Source of the DNA: Anaerolineae bacterium
Lineage (GTDB): Bacteria > Chloroflexota > Anaerolineae > JAADDB01
DNA length: 15,473 nucleotides
Assembly: GCA_015489285.1 (NCBI GenBank)
Contig: WGAA01000034.1
Coordinates: 1-15,473 of the forward strand
Direction of reading: 5' to 3'
How positions within the stretch are numbered: the stretch's first letter is position 1; each line of letters begins with the position of its first letter. Positions 5,790-13,645 of the stretch are shown here, in pieces. A model generated the notes under the pieces. It saw only the letters and a program-made list of their open reading frames with translations. It did no database searches and was not told where the DNA came from. The position numbers and the translations under genes are program-made.

Positions 5790-7733
5790 ATGACAAAACA
5801 ACAAGAAGAATTAGCATGGCGAGTTGGCGGCCCCCAAGGTAGCGGGGTCGACACCGCGGCGGGAATTTTCCAACGCGCGTGTGCCATTGGGGGCTTACAC
5901 GTGTACGGCCGTCGCGAGTACTATTCCAACATCAAAGGGCGCCATAGCTACTATGACGTCCGGGTAGCCCACCATCCCATCACCTCCCACAGGGAAAGTG
6001 TGGATCTCCTGACGACCTTCGAAGCCGAAAGTTTGGTTCGTCATGCCATGGCCGTTGTGCCGGGTGGCGCCATTATCTATAATACGAAGACCGAAGACAC
6101 CCCCCTAGACCGTATCATCTTCCTCGATGCCCGGCTCCGGGAGGACCTCAAAGCCTACCTCGAATCCCACGGTCTCCCGCTCACGAGCAAAGGTCTCCTG
6201 GAAGACGCCCGAAAGCGAGGCGTCCAGACGTACAGCGTCCCGTACGAGGAGATCACCAAGGCCCTGGCCGAGCGGTTGAGCATTCCCAAGGGCATTGCGG
6301 ACCGGACGTTGAACACCCTTGCAGTGGCCGTCTCCGCAGCCCTTTTGGACTTCCCCGCGGAGTACATCATCCGAGGCCTGAAGAAAATCTTCAAGGGGAA
6401 GGAAAAGGTCATCAACCTGAACGTGGAAGCCGTCAACCTGGCCTACGAATACGTGCGTGCCAACTTTGACACCGAGGACTTCCAATTCCGCATGGATGTG
6501 TCCAAGACGCCGGTCAAGCGCCTCCTCCTCAACGGCAACCAGGCCGTCGCATTGGGGAAGCTGGCCGGTGGGCTTACCATGCAGACGTATTACCCCATCA
6601 GCCCGGCCACGGACGAAAGCGTGTTCCTGGAAGCCCATAGCACCTTCCCCCTGCGCAACGGCCAACAAGGGTCCGTCGTCGTCGTCCAGACGGAAGACGA
6701 ACTTTCCGCCATCGGCATGGCCGCGGGAGCCGCGTTGACGGGCGCTCGCGTCGCCACGGCTACCTCCGGCCCCGGCCTCTCCCTCATGACAGAGGCCCTG
6801 GGATGGGCCGGCATCAACGAGGTCCCCGTGGTCCTGACCAACTACATGCGAGGCGGGCCCTCCACGGGGATGCCTACCCGCACGGACCAGGGGGATTTGC
6901 TCTTCGCCATTCACGGTGGGCATGGCGAGTTCCCCCGCATTGTCATCTCTTCCGGTGACCTGGAAGAGGCCTTCTACGACGCGGCTCGAGCGCTCAACTA
7001 CGCGGAGCGGTACCAGATGCCCGTCATCCACCTGGTGGACAAAGCCCTCTCCAGCACGACGGCCACGGTGGACATCTTCGACCTCTCCCGGGTTCAGATC
7101 GAGCGGGGCGTCCTGGCCGAACCGGTGGAGGACGCTAACGGCACCCCGCCCTTCCCCCGGTTCAAGGTGACGGAATCGGGCATTTCGCCCCGGCCCTTCC
7201 ACGGGCAGCCGGGACACACCCACTGGCTTACAGGGGCCGAGCACACGGAAATCGGCCGTGTGACCGAGGACCCGGTCACGCGGGAATCCATGATGGAAAA
7301 GCGCATGCGCAAGTTCCAAACGGCCTGCGAGGAGATCCCCGAGGAGGAGAAATTCCGGGTCTACGGCGATCCCGAGGCGCCCTTCACCATCATCGCCTGG
7401 GGGTCCACGAAAGGCGCCGTGCTCGACGCCATGGAGCGCCTGGCCCAGGAGGGGATCAAGACCCGCTTCATCCACGTGCGGATGCTCTGGCCCTTCCCGG
7501 CCAAGCCCATGAAACCGTACCTGGAAACGGCCAAGCCCCTTGTCCTGGCCGAGCTCACATACACCGGCCAACTGGCCCACCTCCTGCGGGAAAGCGCGTG
7601 TCGGGACACGGATTACATGGTTCTCAAGTACAGTGGACGCCCCTTCTCCGGCGAGGCGCTCTACAACGCCTTCAAGAAGATCCTGTCCGGGGAAGCCGAA
7701 TCGCGCATCATCGTGCGCAATCCTATGGAATAA
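5790..7733 (+). CDS. korA: 2-oxoacid:ferredoxin oxidoreductase, fused gamma-alpha subunit (KorA-like)
   Basis: The larger subunit of a thiamine-diphosphate enzyme that oxidatively decarboxylates a 2-oxoacid to its acyl-CoA while reducing ferredoxin, or runs the reverse carboxylation. The 647-residue protein is a fusion: an N-terminal gamma domain (about 1-190) starting WRVGGPQGSGVDTAAGIF, then the pyrimidine-binding alpha domain with the signature YPISPATDES at 268-277, ATATSGPGLSLMTEALGWAG, and a C-terminal transketolase-like domain with FRVYGDPEAPFTIIAWGSTKGA. The signature is close to YPITPSSDE of the two-subunit Sulfolobus-type enzymes. ATG 5790 has AGAGGCGAGG at 5773-5782 and begins directly before the gamma fold, so the longer in-frame start at 5703 is rejected. 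korB follows after 46 bases. The 2-oxoglutarate-type name follows common annotation; the real substrate range may be broad. Confidence 0.93.
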   Translation: MTKQQEELAWRVGGPQGSGVDTAAGIFQRACAIGGLHVYGRREYYSNIKGRHSYYDVRVAHHPITSHRESVDLLTTFEAESLVRHAMAVVPGGAIIYNTKTEDTPLDRIIFLDARLREDLKAYLESHGLPLTSKGLLEDARKRGVQTYSVPYEEITKALAERLSIPKGIADRTLNTLAVAVSAALLDFPAEYIIRGLKKIFKGKEKVINLNVEAVNLAYEYVRANFDTEDFQFRMDVSKTPVKRLLLNGNQAVALGKLAGGLTMQTYYPISPATDESVFLEAHSTFPLRNGQQGSVVVVQTEDELSAIGMAAGAALTGARVATATSGPGLSLMTEALGWAGINEVPVVLTNYMRGGPSTGMPTRTDQGDLLFAIHGGHGEFPRIVISSGDLEEAFYDAARALNYAERYQMPVIHLVDKALSSTTATVDIFDLSRVQIERGVLAEPVEDANGTPPFPRFKVTESGISPRPFHGQPGHTHWLTGAEHTEIGRVTEDPVTRESMMEKRMRKFQTACEEIPEEEKFRVYGDPEAPFTIIAWGSTKGAVLDAMERLAQEGIKTRFIHVRMLWPFPAKPMKPYLETAKPLVLAELTYTGQLAHLLRESACRDTDYMVLKYSGRPFSGEALYNAFKKILSGEAESRIIVRNPME

Positions 7734-7779
7734 GCACCGCGATTCTATCGCGTGAGGATACTCTTTAAGGAGGCTACTC

Positions 7780-8751
7780 ATGGCTGTGGCAACAAAAGGC
7801 AAGATCACGCCTAAGACATATAAGACCCAATTTCCTGTGGACTGGTGCCCGGGGTGCGGGGACTACGGTATTCTCAACGCCCTCCAGCAGGCACTGGCCA
7901 AACTCCAGATCCCGCGCCATCTCGTCGCGGTCGTAGGAGGCATCGGCTGTTCGGGCAAGGCCCAGTACCACGTCAACGCCTACGGCGTCCACACCCTGCA
8001 CGGACGCCCGCTCACCTACGCCACGGGCATTCGCCTGGCCAACCCGAACATGCACGTCATCGTCGTCAGCGGTGACGGGGACAGCATGGCCATCGGCGCC
8101 GGGCACTTCGTGGGGGCCGGCCGCCGGAACACGAACATCACCCACCTCATGTTCAACAACGAAGTCTACGGCTTGACCAAAGGCCAGGCAGGGCCCACCC
8201 TCCCCTTGGGCCTGCGGACGAAGAGCCTGCCCGAACCCAACATGAACGGCGCGGTCAACCCCTTGATGATGGCCATGACCGTCGGCTACACCTGGATCGG
8301 TCGGGGATACGCCTACGACGTCCGGCGCTTGGTCGACCTCATCATGCAGGCCATCGAGCATCCCGGCTCCTCCTTCCTCGACATCCTCCAGCCGTGCCCC
8401 ACGTACAACGACCTCCACACGCAGGAGTGGTTCTCGGGGAAGGATCTGGGACGGCCGCGCATTTACGACCTGCAAAAAGAGGGATACGATCCCGTTATCC
8501 CGCCGGGCGCGGATGAGGCCACGGTGGACGCGAAGTTGCTCAAGTTCATCGAGAAGGCGCACGAATGGGGCGACCGGATCCCCACCGGCGTTTTCCTCGT
8601 CAACAAGAACGTCTCCTCTTACGAGGAACGCTTGCAACAGCGTATTCCCAACTACTTCGAGGCGCCTCCGGCCCAACGCCCCATCATGGACGAGAAGGGG
8701 GTCACCCTCACCGACCTCTCCTCCATCTTCGACGAACTGACGATGGACTAA
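7780..8751 (+). CDS. korB: 2-oxoacid:ferredoxin oxidoreductase, beta subunit (KorB-like)
   Basis: The beta subunit binds thiamine diphosphate and the [4Fe-4S] cluster that passes electrons to ferredoxin. The 323-residue protein has FPVDWCPGCGDYG with Cys23 and Cys26, GGIGCSGK with Cys58 and Lys60, and LQPCPTYN with Cys206; these four cysteines match the cluster ligands of Sulfolobus-type enzymes. The diphosphate/Mg motif runs from SGDGD (97-101) to MFNNEVYGLTKGQ (124-136). Length fits this family, and no separate ferredoxin-like delta subunit is seen or expected. The start has an excellent TAAGGAGG at 7766-7773, 6 bases before ATG. It forms the complex with the gene just upstream and is followed by a strong terminator, so korAB is a two-gene operon. 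Confidence 0.94.
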   Translation: MAVATKGKITPKTYKTQFPVDWCPGCGDYGILNALQQALAKLQIPRHLVAVVGGIGCSGKAQYHVNAYGVHTLHGRPLTYATGIRLANPNMHVIVVSGDGDSMAIGAGHFVGAGRRNTNITHLMFNNEVYGLTKGQAGPTLPLGLRTKSLPEPNMNGAVNPLMMAMTVGYTWIGRGYAYDVRRLVDLIMQAIEHPGSSFLDILQPCPTYNDLHTQEWFSGKDLGRPRIYDLQKEGYDPVIPPGADEATVDAKLLKFIEKAHEWGDRIPTGVFLVNKNVSSYEERLQQRIPNYFEAPPAQRPIMDEKGVTLTDLSSIFDELTMD

Positions 8752-8766
8752 GCCGCGAATCGGCTT

Positions 8767-8805
8767 GGGGCCCGGTCCTCAGCGGTACCGGGCCCCTTTC
8801 TCTTT
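8767..8805 (+). terminator. Intrinsic terminator after korB
   Basis: GGGGCCCGGT (8767-8776) and ACCGGGCCCC (8787-8796) form a perfect 10-base stem with a 10-base loop, followed by TTTCTCTTT at 8797-8805. It begins 15 bases after the korB stop. On the opposite strand no T-tract follows the stem, so it is a plus-strand terminator. Confidence 0.85.
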
Positions 8806-8813
8806 CCCCCGCC

Positions 8814-10025
8814 TTAGTAGAGGAATTCCCGGATGTCGTAATGGGAGAGGCGGACATCGTGGGAGCGAGCCCACGGCAGGAGAGCCTCCCGGAAGCGCCG
8901 TACCTCCTGACGTATCTCCTCCGGCTCCAGGGCTCGTATCCCCGCCTCCGCTGCATCGTACACGTAAGGCGCCTCCGCCGAGGGCACAAAGGGGGAGACG
9001 TACACGATATCCCCCCGGCCCAAAGGCATCGCCTGAATAAGGGCTACCGTATCCCGAAAGTGCGCCTCCCGAAACCGGTCCCCTCCGATGCCGGCCATGA
9101 AGATGATGCCTACGCGCACTCCTCCCCCTTTAATCGTCTCCACCGCGCGGAGGACATCTCGAGCGCTTCCCTGTTTGAGGATGAAAGCCCGCAAGGGGTC
9201 GTGCCCCGATTCCAGCCCCACGTAGACCCGACGCAAGTTGAGGGCCCTCATGGCGGCGAAATCTTCAGGGGTCTTGCGCAAGGCATCGGGAGCACTGAGA
9301 AACGCGTATATCCCCCGGAAGCCTTCATGCGCATCCCACCGGGCTCCTTCCCCGTGGGAGACGGTCGGGGAACCCACGGGCAGGAGTTCGTTCACAAGCC
9401 GTAAGAGGGGGAGCAACCGGTGCTGGGGCACCATAACGGCGTTCGCGTCCGCGAGGAAGATGGTCCGTCGGGTCGTTATTCCCTGCCCCAGGAACTCCCG
9501 TACCGCGAGGATGTGTTGCCGAAAGGCCTCCTCCCCCTTGATGCGGAAGGGACGATCCCGGTAAAAGGTGCAAAACGTGCACCGGTTGTACGAACACCCC
9601 TCCGTCATCTGCAGGACCAGGGCCAAGTACTGGTCGGGCGGAAGGATGGGAATCGGCTTGTACACCCGGTAAAAGCGCTCCCGTTCCCCTTCCAGACGAT
9701 GCCAGTCCCAGCTCTTCACCCGTTCCAGCCGGTCGGCAACCGTCCGGACGACGGCAGGGGGAGTGCCTTCCAGGAGGAGGGTCCCCTGGCGGAGCCCTTC
9801 TTCCACACGGAAGGCGTACGCGTATGCGCGCTCGATGACGCGTTTTCGGCCGGGCGTCGAGAGAAAACGGCGATGCCGGTGACCGGGGGTCGGGGATTCA
9901 CTCCACTTGGCCAGAACGCGATTGTCCAACGCCCGCCGAAAGGTGACGCCGTCGAACCAGGCCCCGATGAGACGTCCCGCGCCGTCGAAGGAAACGTTAA
10001 CCCGTTCGGCGAAGTTCAGCGTCAA
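8814..10025 (-). CDS. Radical SAM protein (uncharacterised, CX4CX2C cluster motif)
   Basis: A radical SAM enzyme of about 403 residues; such proteins use a [4Fe-4S] cluster and S-adenosylmethionine to start radical chemistry. The cluster motif is MTEGCSYNRCTFC with Cys144, Cys149 and Cys152, a CX4CX2C spacing rather than the usual CX3CX2C. An N-terminal region of about 135 residues precedes the core. After the motif come FLADANAVMV, a conserved acidic strand, then LNLRRVYVGLESGHD and GIIFMAGIGGDR, typical of the Elp3/MiaB-like barrel. No cobalamin-binding or TRAM domain is seen. The start is taken as TTG at 10025 because GGAGGGG (10034-10028 on the minus strand) lies just before it and no ATG is available until the cluster motif. 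It begins 11 bases after the ADP-ribosylglycohydrolase stop, so the two are probably co-expressed. The substrate is unknown. Confidence 0.82.
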   Translation of the reverse strand: MTLNFAERVNVSFDGAGRLIGAWFDGVTFRRALDNRVLAKWSESPTPGHRHRRFLSTPGRKRVIERAYAYAFRVEEGLRQGTLLLEGTPPAVVRTVADRLERVKSWDWHRLEGERERFYRVYKPIPILPPDQYLALVLQMTEGCSYNRCTFCTFYRDRPFRIKGEEAFRQHILAVREFLGQGITTRRTIFLADANAVMVPQHRLLPLLRLVNELLPVGSPTVSHGEGARWDAHEGFRGIYAFLSAPDALRKTPEDFAAMRALNLRRVYVGLESGHDPLRAFILKQGSARDVLRAVETIKGGGVRVGIIFMAGIGGDRFREAHFRDTVALIQAMPLGRGDIVYVSPFVPSAEAPYVYDAAEAGIRALEPEEIRQEVRRFREALLPWARSHDVRLSHYDIREFLY

Positions 10026-10034
10026 CGCCCCTCC
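10025..10034 (-). promoter_or_regulatory. Ribosome binding site fixing a TTG start
   Basis: On the minus strand GGAGGGG (10034-10028) precedes TTG at 10025-10023. The site overlaps the intergenic gap just after the TGA stop of the upstream ADP-ribosylglycohydrolase gene (10039-10037). It decides the start of the radical SAM gene, whose frame is otherwise open for another 700 bases by chance. Confidence 0.6.
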
Positions 10035-10036
10035 GG

Positions 10037-11023
10037 TCAAAGAGACGTAGATGCGTTCTCCTGTCGATTTCCAAAACCACGTGTACGCCACAGCTCGTAT
10101 ATCCGCTTTCCCAAGGTGACAACCTCGTCCCGACCTCGGGGACCGCGCTCCAGGGCATCCCACCAGCGCGAGGGGACGGCCTGGACCCCGTGTAACGCTC
10201 CGGAAATCGCGCCGGTCATCGCGGCCAGGGTATCCGTGTCCCCGCCCAGGCTTACCGCGTAGACCAGGGCCTCCTCGAAGGAATGCCAGTGGGTGAGGAA
10301 GGCGTAAATCGCGGTGGGCACAGAACGGTGGGCCGCGGAACGGTTGCCCAGGCGCCGCACAATGAGGGCCCGGTCCTCCCACCGGTCCAAGAGATCTCCC
10401 GCCTGCATGAGGGCCCGCCGATAGGTCTCCGCGGATGCCGGCAAGGACGCTTCCAGGTCCTCGAGGAACTCGTCGGGGGAAAAGGTGTTCACGTCGGCAC
10501 GCAGCGCCTGGGCTACGGCCAGGGCCTGGAGGGCGGCCCCTTGTTGCCCGAGAGGATGTGCGTGGGTCACACGGGCCTGCAAGACGGCCGCGTCGTACAG
10601 CGCCCTTACGTCCCGGTGGTAAAGCACCCCCACGGGAGCAACCCGCATGGCCGCTCCGTTGCCGTAGGATCCCCCGTCGAAGAGCTGGCGCGCGGCCTGC
10701 TCCCACGGGACGCCCTGCTCCCACAGCCGGATGAGGCGATGCATGCCGGCCCCGAAGCCACGGCGGGGATCGTACACCTGACGGAAGCGCTGCACCAGGT
10801 CCTCCGGGACCACTCGACCATCGTTGGCCAGGAGGGATTCGGCCAGCGCAATCATCAGGAGCGTGTCATCGGTATACGTGCCCCGCCCCAGCCGGGCCGG
10901 CAGCATCTCACGCACCTCGCCCAGCTCCCGGGCAATGCGGGACCAGGACCAACCCTCGACGGGCATGCCCAACGCGTCCCCCACGAAGGTCCCTATCAAC
11001 GCACCGACGAACCGTTCCTCCAC
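10037..11023 (-). CDS. ADP-ribosylglycohydrolase (DraG-like family)
   Basis: A dimetal hydrolase of the family that removes ADP-ribose from modified proteins or small molecules, as DraG does for nitrogenase reductase; the target here is unknown. The 328-residue protein has GDALGMPVEG at 15-24, GTYTDDTLL with the metal-binding TDDT at 51-54, GSYGNGAAMRVAPVG at 118-132, THAHPLGQQGA near 153, and LGGDTDTLAAMTGAISGALHG with Asp262 and Asp264. All metal-binding positions expected of an active enzyme are present. The start is GTG at 11023 with GAGGT about 7 bases upstream on the minus strand. It follows the flavoenzyme by 46 bases, which contain a hairpin, and is followed after 11 bases by a radical SAM gene. 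No ADP-ribosyltransferase is visible in the window. Confidence 0.92.
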   Translation of the reverse strand: MEERFVGALIGTFVGDALGMPVEGWSWSRIARELGEVREMLPARLGRGTYTDDTLLMIALAESLLANDGRVVPEDLVQRFRQVYDPRRGFGAGMHRLIRLWEQGVPWEQAARQLFDGGSYGNGAAMRVAPVGVLYHRDVRALYDAAVLQARVTHAHPLGQQGAALQALAVAQALRADVNTFSPDEFLEDLEASLPASAETYRRALMQAGDLLDRWEDRALIVRRLGNRSAAHRSVPTAIYAFLTHWHSFEEALVYAVSLGGDTDTLAAMTGAISGALHGVQAVPSRWWDALERGPRGRDEVVTLGKRIYELWRTRGFGNRQENASTSL

Positions 11024-11045
11024 GGTCTTACCTCACCCCACACGC

Positions 11046-11069
11046 GACAAGGGGCACAGGCCCCTTGTC
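11046..11069 (-). terminator. GC-rich hairpin without T-tract between flavoenzyme and ADP-ribosylglycohydrolase genes
   Basis: GACAAGGGGC and GCCCCTTGTC form a perfect 10-base stem with a 4-base loop (ACAG on the plus strand), touching the TGA stop of the upstream gene (11072-11070). On the minus strand it is followed by GCGTGTGGGG, with no T-run, so it may be a weak terminator, an attenuator, or a 3' end stabiliser rather than a full intrinsic terminator. Confidence 0.45.
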
Positions 11070-12410
11070 TCACTTGTTGGCCACATTCGCGGCAATGAGG
11101 ATGGGATCCCATACCGGCGCAAAGGGTGGAGCATAGCTCAAATCCAACTTCGCCAGGTCATACGTCGTCCAGCCCGCGTGCAGGGCCGCGGCCAGCACAT
11201 CGATGCGTTTGGCGACCCCCTCCGCGCCGACCATCTGCGCGCCCAGCAAGCGGTGTGTACCCTTTTCGAAGATGAGTTTCACGTGAATGGGCTTATGGCC
11301 GGGCATGTAATGGGCCCGGGAGGAGGCCTTGATGTTTACCGAAGCCACATCGAACCCTTCCTCGCGAGCTTGGCGCAGGGAAAGGCCGGTACGGGCCACC
11401 TGTAAGTCGAACACCTTGGCCACGGCCGTTCCGACGATCCCCGCGAACACGGCATCGCCGCCGGCCGCGTTCGTCCCCGCGACGCGCCCCTGCTTGTTGG
11501 CGGTTGTGCCCAGGGGAATGTACGCGGGTTTGCCGGTGACCAGGTGGTGGGCTTCGGCCACATCACCTGCGGCCCACACCTGGGGGACGTTCGTGCGTTG
11601 GTGGTCATCCACGGCCACCGCGCCCGTCGGCCCCAGGGCGATACCCGCTTCCTTGGCCAGGGTGACGTTGGGCTTGACCCCCACGCTGAAGATGACGATA
11701 TCCGCGGGGAACGCGGCATCTCCGGCCAGGACCTGTTCTACCCGCTCCTTCCCCTCGAACGCCTGCACGGGGTGCTCCAGGTAAAGCTCCACCCCCTGAC
11801 GGAGGAGCTCCTCCTGCACCAGTTGGGCCATATCGGGGTCCATGTTCGGCATGACCTGGGGCAACATCTCCACCACCGTGACCTTGATGCCGTTTGCGGC
11901 CAGGGCCTCGGCCATTTCCAGGCCGATATACCCGGCCCCCACGATCACCCCTCGTTTCGGGCGGCGTTCCTCTATCCACGCCCGCACGGCCAGGGCGTCC
12001 TCAGGGGTCCGTAAGGTGAAGATCCCCGCCAGATCCAGCCCGGGAATGGGGGGGCGGGCGGCCACACCCCCGGTCGTGAGGATTAGTCTATCCCACTGGT
12101 CCGTGAACTCCTCCCCCGTCTCCACGTTACGCACGCGAACGGAGCGAACCACCGTGTCGATGGACAGCACTTCGTGGTGCACGTGGGCCTCGATCCCCTG
12201 CTTGGCGAACTGTTCCGGGGTCCGCACGATGAGGTCGTCGATGCGGGGGATCTCCCCTTTGATGAAGTAGGGGAAGCCACACGAGCCGTAACTCACGTAT
12301 CCCGATTTCTCGTACACCACGATGTCCAGGTCCTTGTTGACCCGTCGAGCCTTGGCCGCGGCACTCATGCCTGCGGCCACCCCACCGATGACGATCAGCC
12401 GTTCACCCAT
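11070..12410 (-). CDS. CoA-disulfide reductase / NADH oxidase-type flavoprotein
   Basis: An FAD- and NAD(P)H-dependent oxidoreductase of the single-cysteine family that includes CoA-disulfide reductase, NADH oxidase and NADH-dependent persulfide reductase. The 446-residue protein has VIGGVAAGMSAAAKARR for FAD at the N-terminus, VSYGSCGFPYF with the active Cys44, GVIVGAGYIGLEMAEAL for NAD(P)H, VWAAGDVAEAHH for FAD, and a C-terminal dimerisation domain ending in LSYAPPFAPVWDPI, the Tyr-containing segment seen in CoA-disulfide reductases. There is no fused rhodanese domain. ATG 12410 has a near-perfect AGGAGGTGA at 12425-12417, 6 bases upstream. A strong terminator lies upstream, so the gene probably has its own promoter; a TATGAT at 12476-12471 is a candidate -10 box with only a weak -35. 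CoA disulfide, persulfide and O2 all remain possible substrates. Confidence 0.88.
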   Translation of the reverse strand: MGERLIVIGGVAAGMSAAAKARRVNKDLDIVVYEKSGYVSYGSCGFPYFIKGEIPRIDDLIVRTPEQFAKQGIEAHVHHEVLSIDTVVRSVRVRNVETGEEFTDQWDRLILTTGGVAARPPIPGLDLAGIFTLRTPEDALAVRAWIEERRPKRGVIVGAGYIGLEMAEALAANGIKVTVVEMLPQVMPNMDPDMAQLVQEELLRQGVELYLEHPVQAFEGKERVEQVLAGDAAFPADIVIFSVGVKPNVTLAKEAGIALGPTGAVAVDDHQRTNVPQVWAAGDVAEAHHLVTGKPAYIPLGTTANKQGRVAGTNAAGGDAVFAGIVGTAVAKVFDLQVARTGLSLRQAREEGFDVASVNIKASSRAHYMPGHKPIHVKLIFEKGTHRLLGAQMVGAEGVAKRIDVLAAALHAGWTTYDLAKLDLSYAPPFAPVWDPILIAANVANK

Positions 12411-12496
12411 ATGCGTTCACCTCCTGAAGAGAAATGACGACGCCCCTTGTTCGATGCTCACCCTACCTGCATCATATCCGCAAACGTCCCTGAGGG

Positions 12497-12534
12497 AAAA
12501 AGAAAAGCGGTCGTTGTGAAGCACAACGACCGCT
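12497..12534 (-). terminator. Intrinsic terminator after the DUF2892 gene
   Basis: AGCGGTCGTTGTG (12506-12518) pairs with CACAACGACCGCT (12522-12534): a 13-base perfect stem with a 3-base loop. Read on the minus strand it is followed by TTTCTTTTT (12505-12497). It lies 22 bases after the DUF2892 stop and separates that gene from the flavoenzyme downstream. Confidence 0.9.
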
Positions 12535-12556
12535 CTCCCCCGAGTGAACTTCCAAC

Positions 12557-12754
12557 TCATTTCTTCGTCGAAAAGCCCACCAACGTGTAAAGTGGACAAT
12601 ACCCGATGATCCCCGTAACCAGAAGGATAACGCCTACAATCCCCAAAATGAGCGCCAACGTTCCCGTTACGACATGGCCCAACCACAGGTACAAGAGCAC
12701 AATACCCAATACAACCCGAACGATTCGATCGACCAAGCCTTCATTCGCGCTCAT
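12557..12754 (-). CDS. Small DUF2892 inner-membrane protein
   Basis: A 65-residue membrane protein with two hydrophobic segments. The start NEGLVDRIVRVVLG, the middle LILGIVGVILLVTGIIG and the end YCPLYTLVGFST are the pattern of DUF2892, the membrane domain also found fused to rhodanese in YgaP-type sulfurtransferases. Cys53 of GYCPLY is the conserved cysteine of the family. ATG 12754 has AGGAGG at 12767-12762, 7 bases upstream. It lies 82 bases after the disulfide oxidoreductase gene on the same strand and ends at a strong terminator, so the two may form one transcript. Its role is not known; the neighbourhood suggests thiol or sulfur metabolism. Confidence 0.85.
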   Translation of the reverse strand: MSANEGLVDRIVRVVLGIVLLYLWLGHVVTGTLALILGIVGVILLVTGIIGYCPLYTLVGFSTKK

Positions 12755-12836
12755 GGATCGTCCTCCTCCCGCTCACTCGTCCTGACCTAACGCCGGAAGT
12801 CCACTCACCTTTAGGATGCCGGGAGAAATGCACGGG

Positions 12837-13514
12837 TTACACGTGAACCGGCTGCTGCAGGACCTTCATAAGCTCCCGGACGAACATGGGCTCAGGTACC
12901 GCGCCCTCGATGTGAATGTCCTCGTTGATGACGGAGCGCGGGACGCCCATGACCTGATAGCGCATGGCCAGCTCCGGGAACTCGGTCGCTTCCACCATGT
13001 CCGCCCGGATGTGCGGGCTGGCGAAAGCCAGCTGGTGCGACAACATGACCGCACGCGGGCAGTAAGGACATGTCGGCGTGATGAACACCTGAATGTGCAC
13101 CGGTCGCTCAATGCGCTTCAACTGTTCCAGGGTCGCCGGGCTCAAGGAAAGCTTGCCCGTGCTCACCAGTTTGATGGCCTCGAGAAGGGACATGAACTCA
13201 TAACCGCTGGGAATACCGAAGAACCGGATCCCGTAGTCCTCTTCCGAGCCATCCTCCTTAACCCGCGTGATGACAATCGCCGGCACCTTGTCGATTCCAA
13301 ACTTCTCCGCAAGCTCCTTGTCCTGGGAGAAATCGTGCACTACAACCTCGATCTTATCCGAGAGAGCAGCGACCTCCTCACAGATCTGTCGGGTCTCAGG
13401 GCAGTACATGCACTCGAAATCCTGGACGAAGACGTGAATCCGAACTGGATGAACCAGGGTCTTTTCAAAATCCTGTCGGATGTATTCCGCATCCTGCTGA
13501 GATAGTAACGGCAT
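12837..13514 (-). CDS. Protein disulfide oxidoreductase (two thioredoxin folds, glutaredoxin-like)
   Basis: A cytoplasmic PDO-type protein that makes, breaks or shuffles protein disulfides in thermophiles, where intracellular disulfides are common. The 225-residue chain has two thioredoxin folds. The first has FECMYC with Cys35 and Cys38 and the cis-proline at KVP78. The second has TPTCPYC with Cys149 and Cys152 and cis-proline at GVP192. Both CXXC sites are intact and the length is typical. ATG 13514 was chosen because AGGAGGTGG (13526-13518) lies just upstream; a longer open frame from 13550 would add 12 residues ahead of that site. The DUF2892 gene follows on the same strand and the CoA-disulfide-reductase-like gene comes next. 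A thioredoxin-reductase-like electron donor is not encoded here, though the nearby flavoenzyme is a thinkable partner. Confidence 0.92.
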   Translation of the reverse strand: MPLLSQQDAEYIRQDFEKTLVHPVRIHVFVQDFECMYCPETRQICEEVAALSDKIEVVVHDFSQDKELAEKFGIDKVPAIVITRVKEDGSEEDYGIRFFGIPSGYEFMSLLEAIKLVSTGKLSLSPATLEQLKRIERPVHIQVFITPTCPYCPRAVMLSHQLAFASPHIRADMVEATEFPELAMRYQVMGVPRSVINEDIHIEGAVPEPMFVRELMKVLQQPVHV

Positions 13515-13645
13515 TTTCCACCTCCTAAAATGACAAATTTCCCGCAACACTCACTAGTTACGCACATGACCGCCCCTTAGATGCATCCACATCCAATGGC
13601 GTTACACCCAAGAGGGCCGATTTTCCACCGCGTACCCGCGCAGGT

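Noticed and set aside
7739..7751. Small hairpin GCGATTCTATCGC between korA and korB
   Set aside because: Only 4 base pairs with a 5-base loop; too weak to propose processing or regulation.
6105..7808. Long open frame of 567 codons on the minus strand opposite korA
   Set aside because: It is fully antisense to a strongly conserved oxidoreductase gene, its translation is rich in G, R, H and V without a recognisable domain, and GC-rich DNA commonly yields such frames.
10026..10724. Extended N-terminus of the radical SAM gene up to an ATG at 10724
   Set aside because: The extension overlaps the ADP-ribosylglycohydrolase gene in another frame and is R/G/P-rich. The TTG at 10025 with GGAGGGG explains the start.
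13515..13645. A terminator or small RNA between hemW and the disulfide oxidoreductase gene
   Set aside because: No stem followed by a T-run and no convincing promoter pair could be found in these 131 bases.
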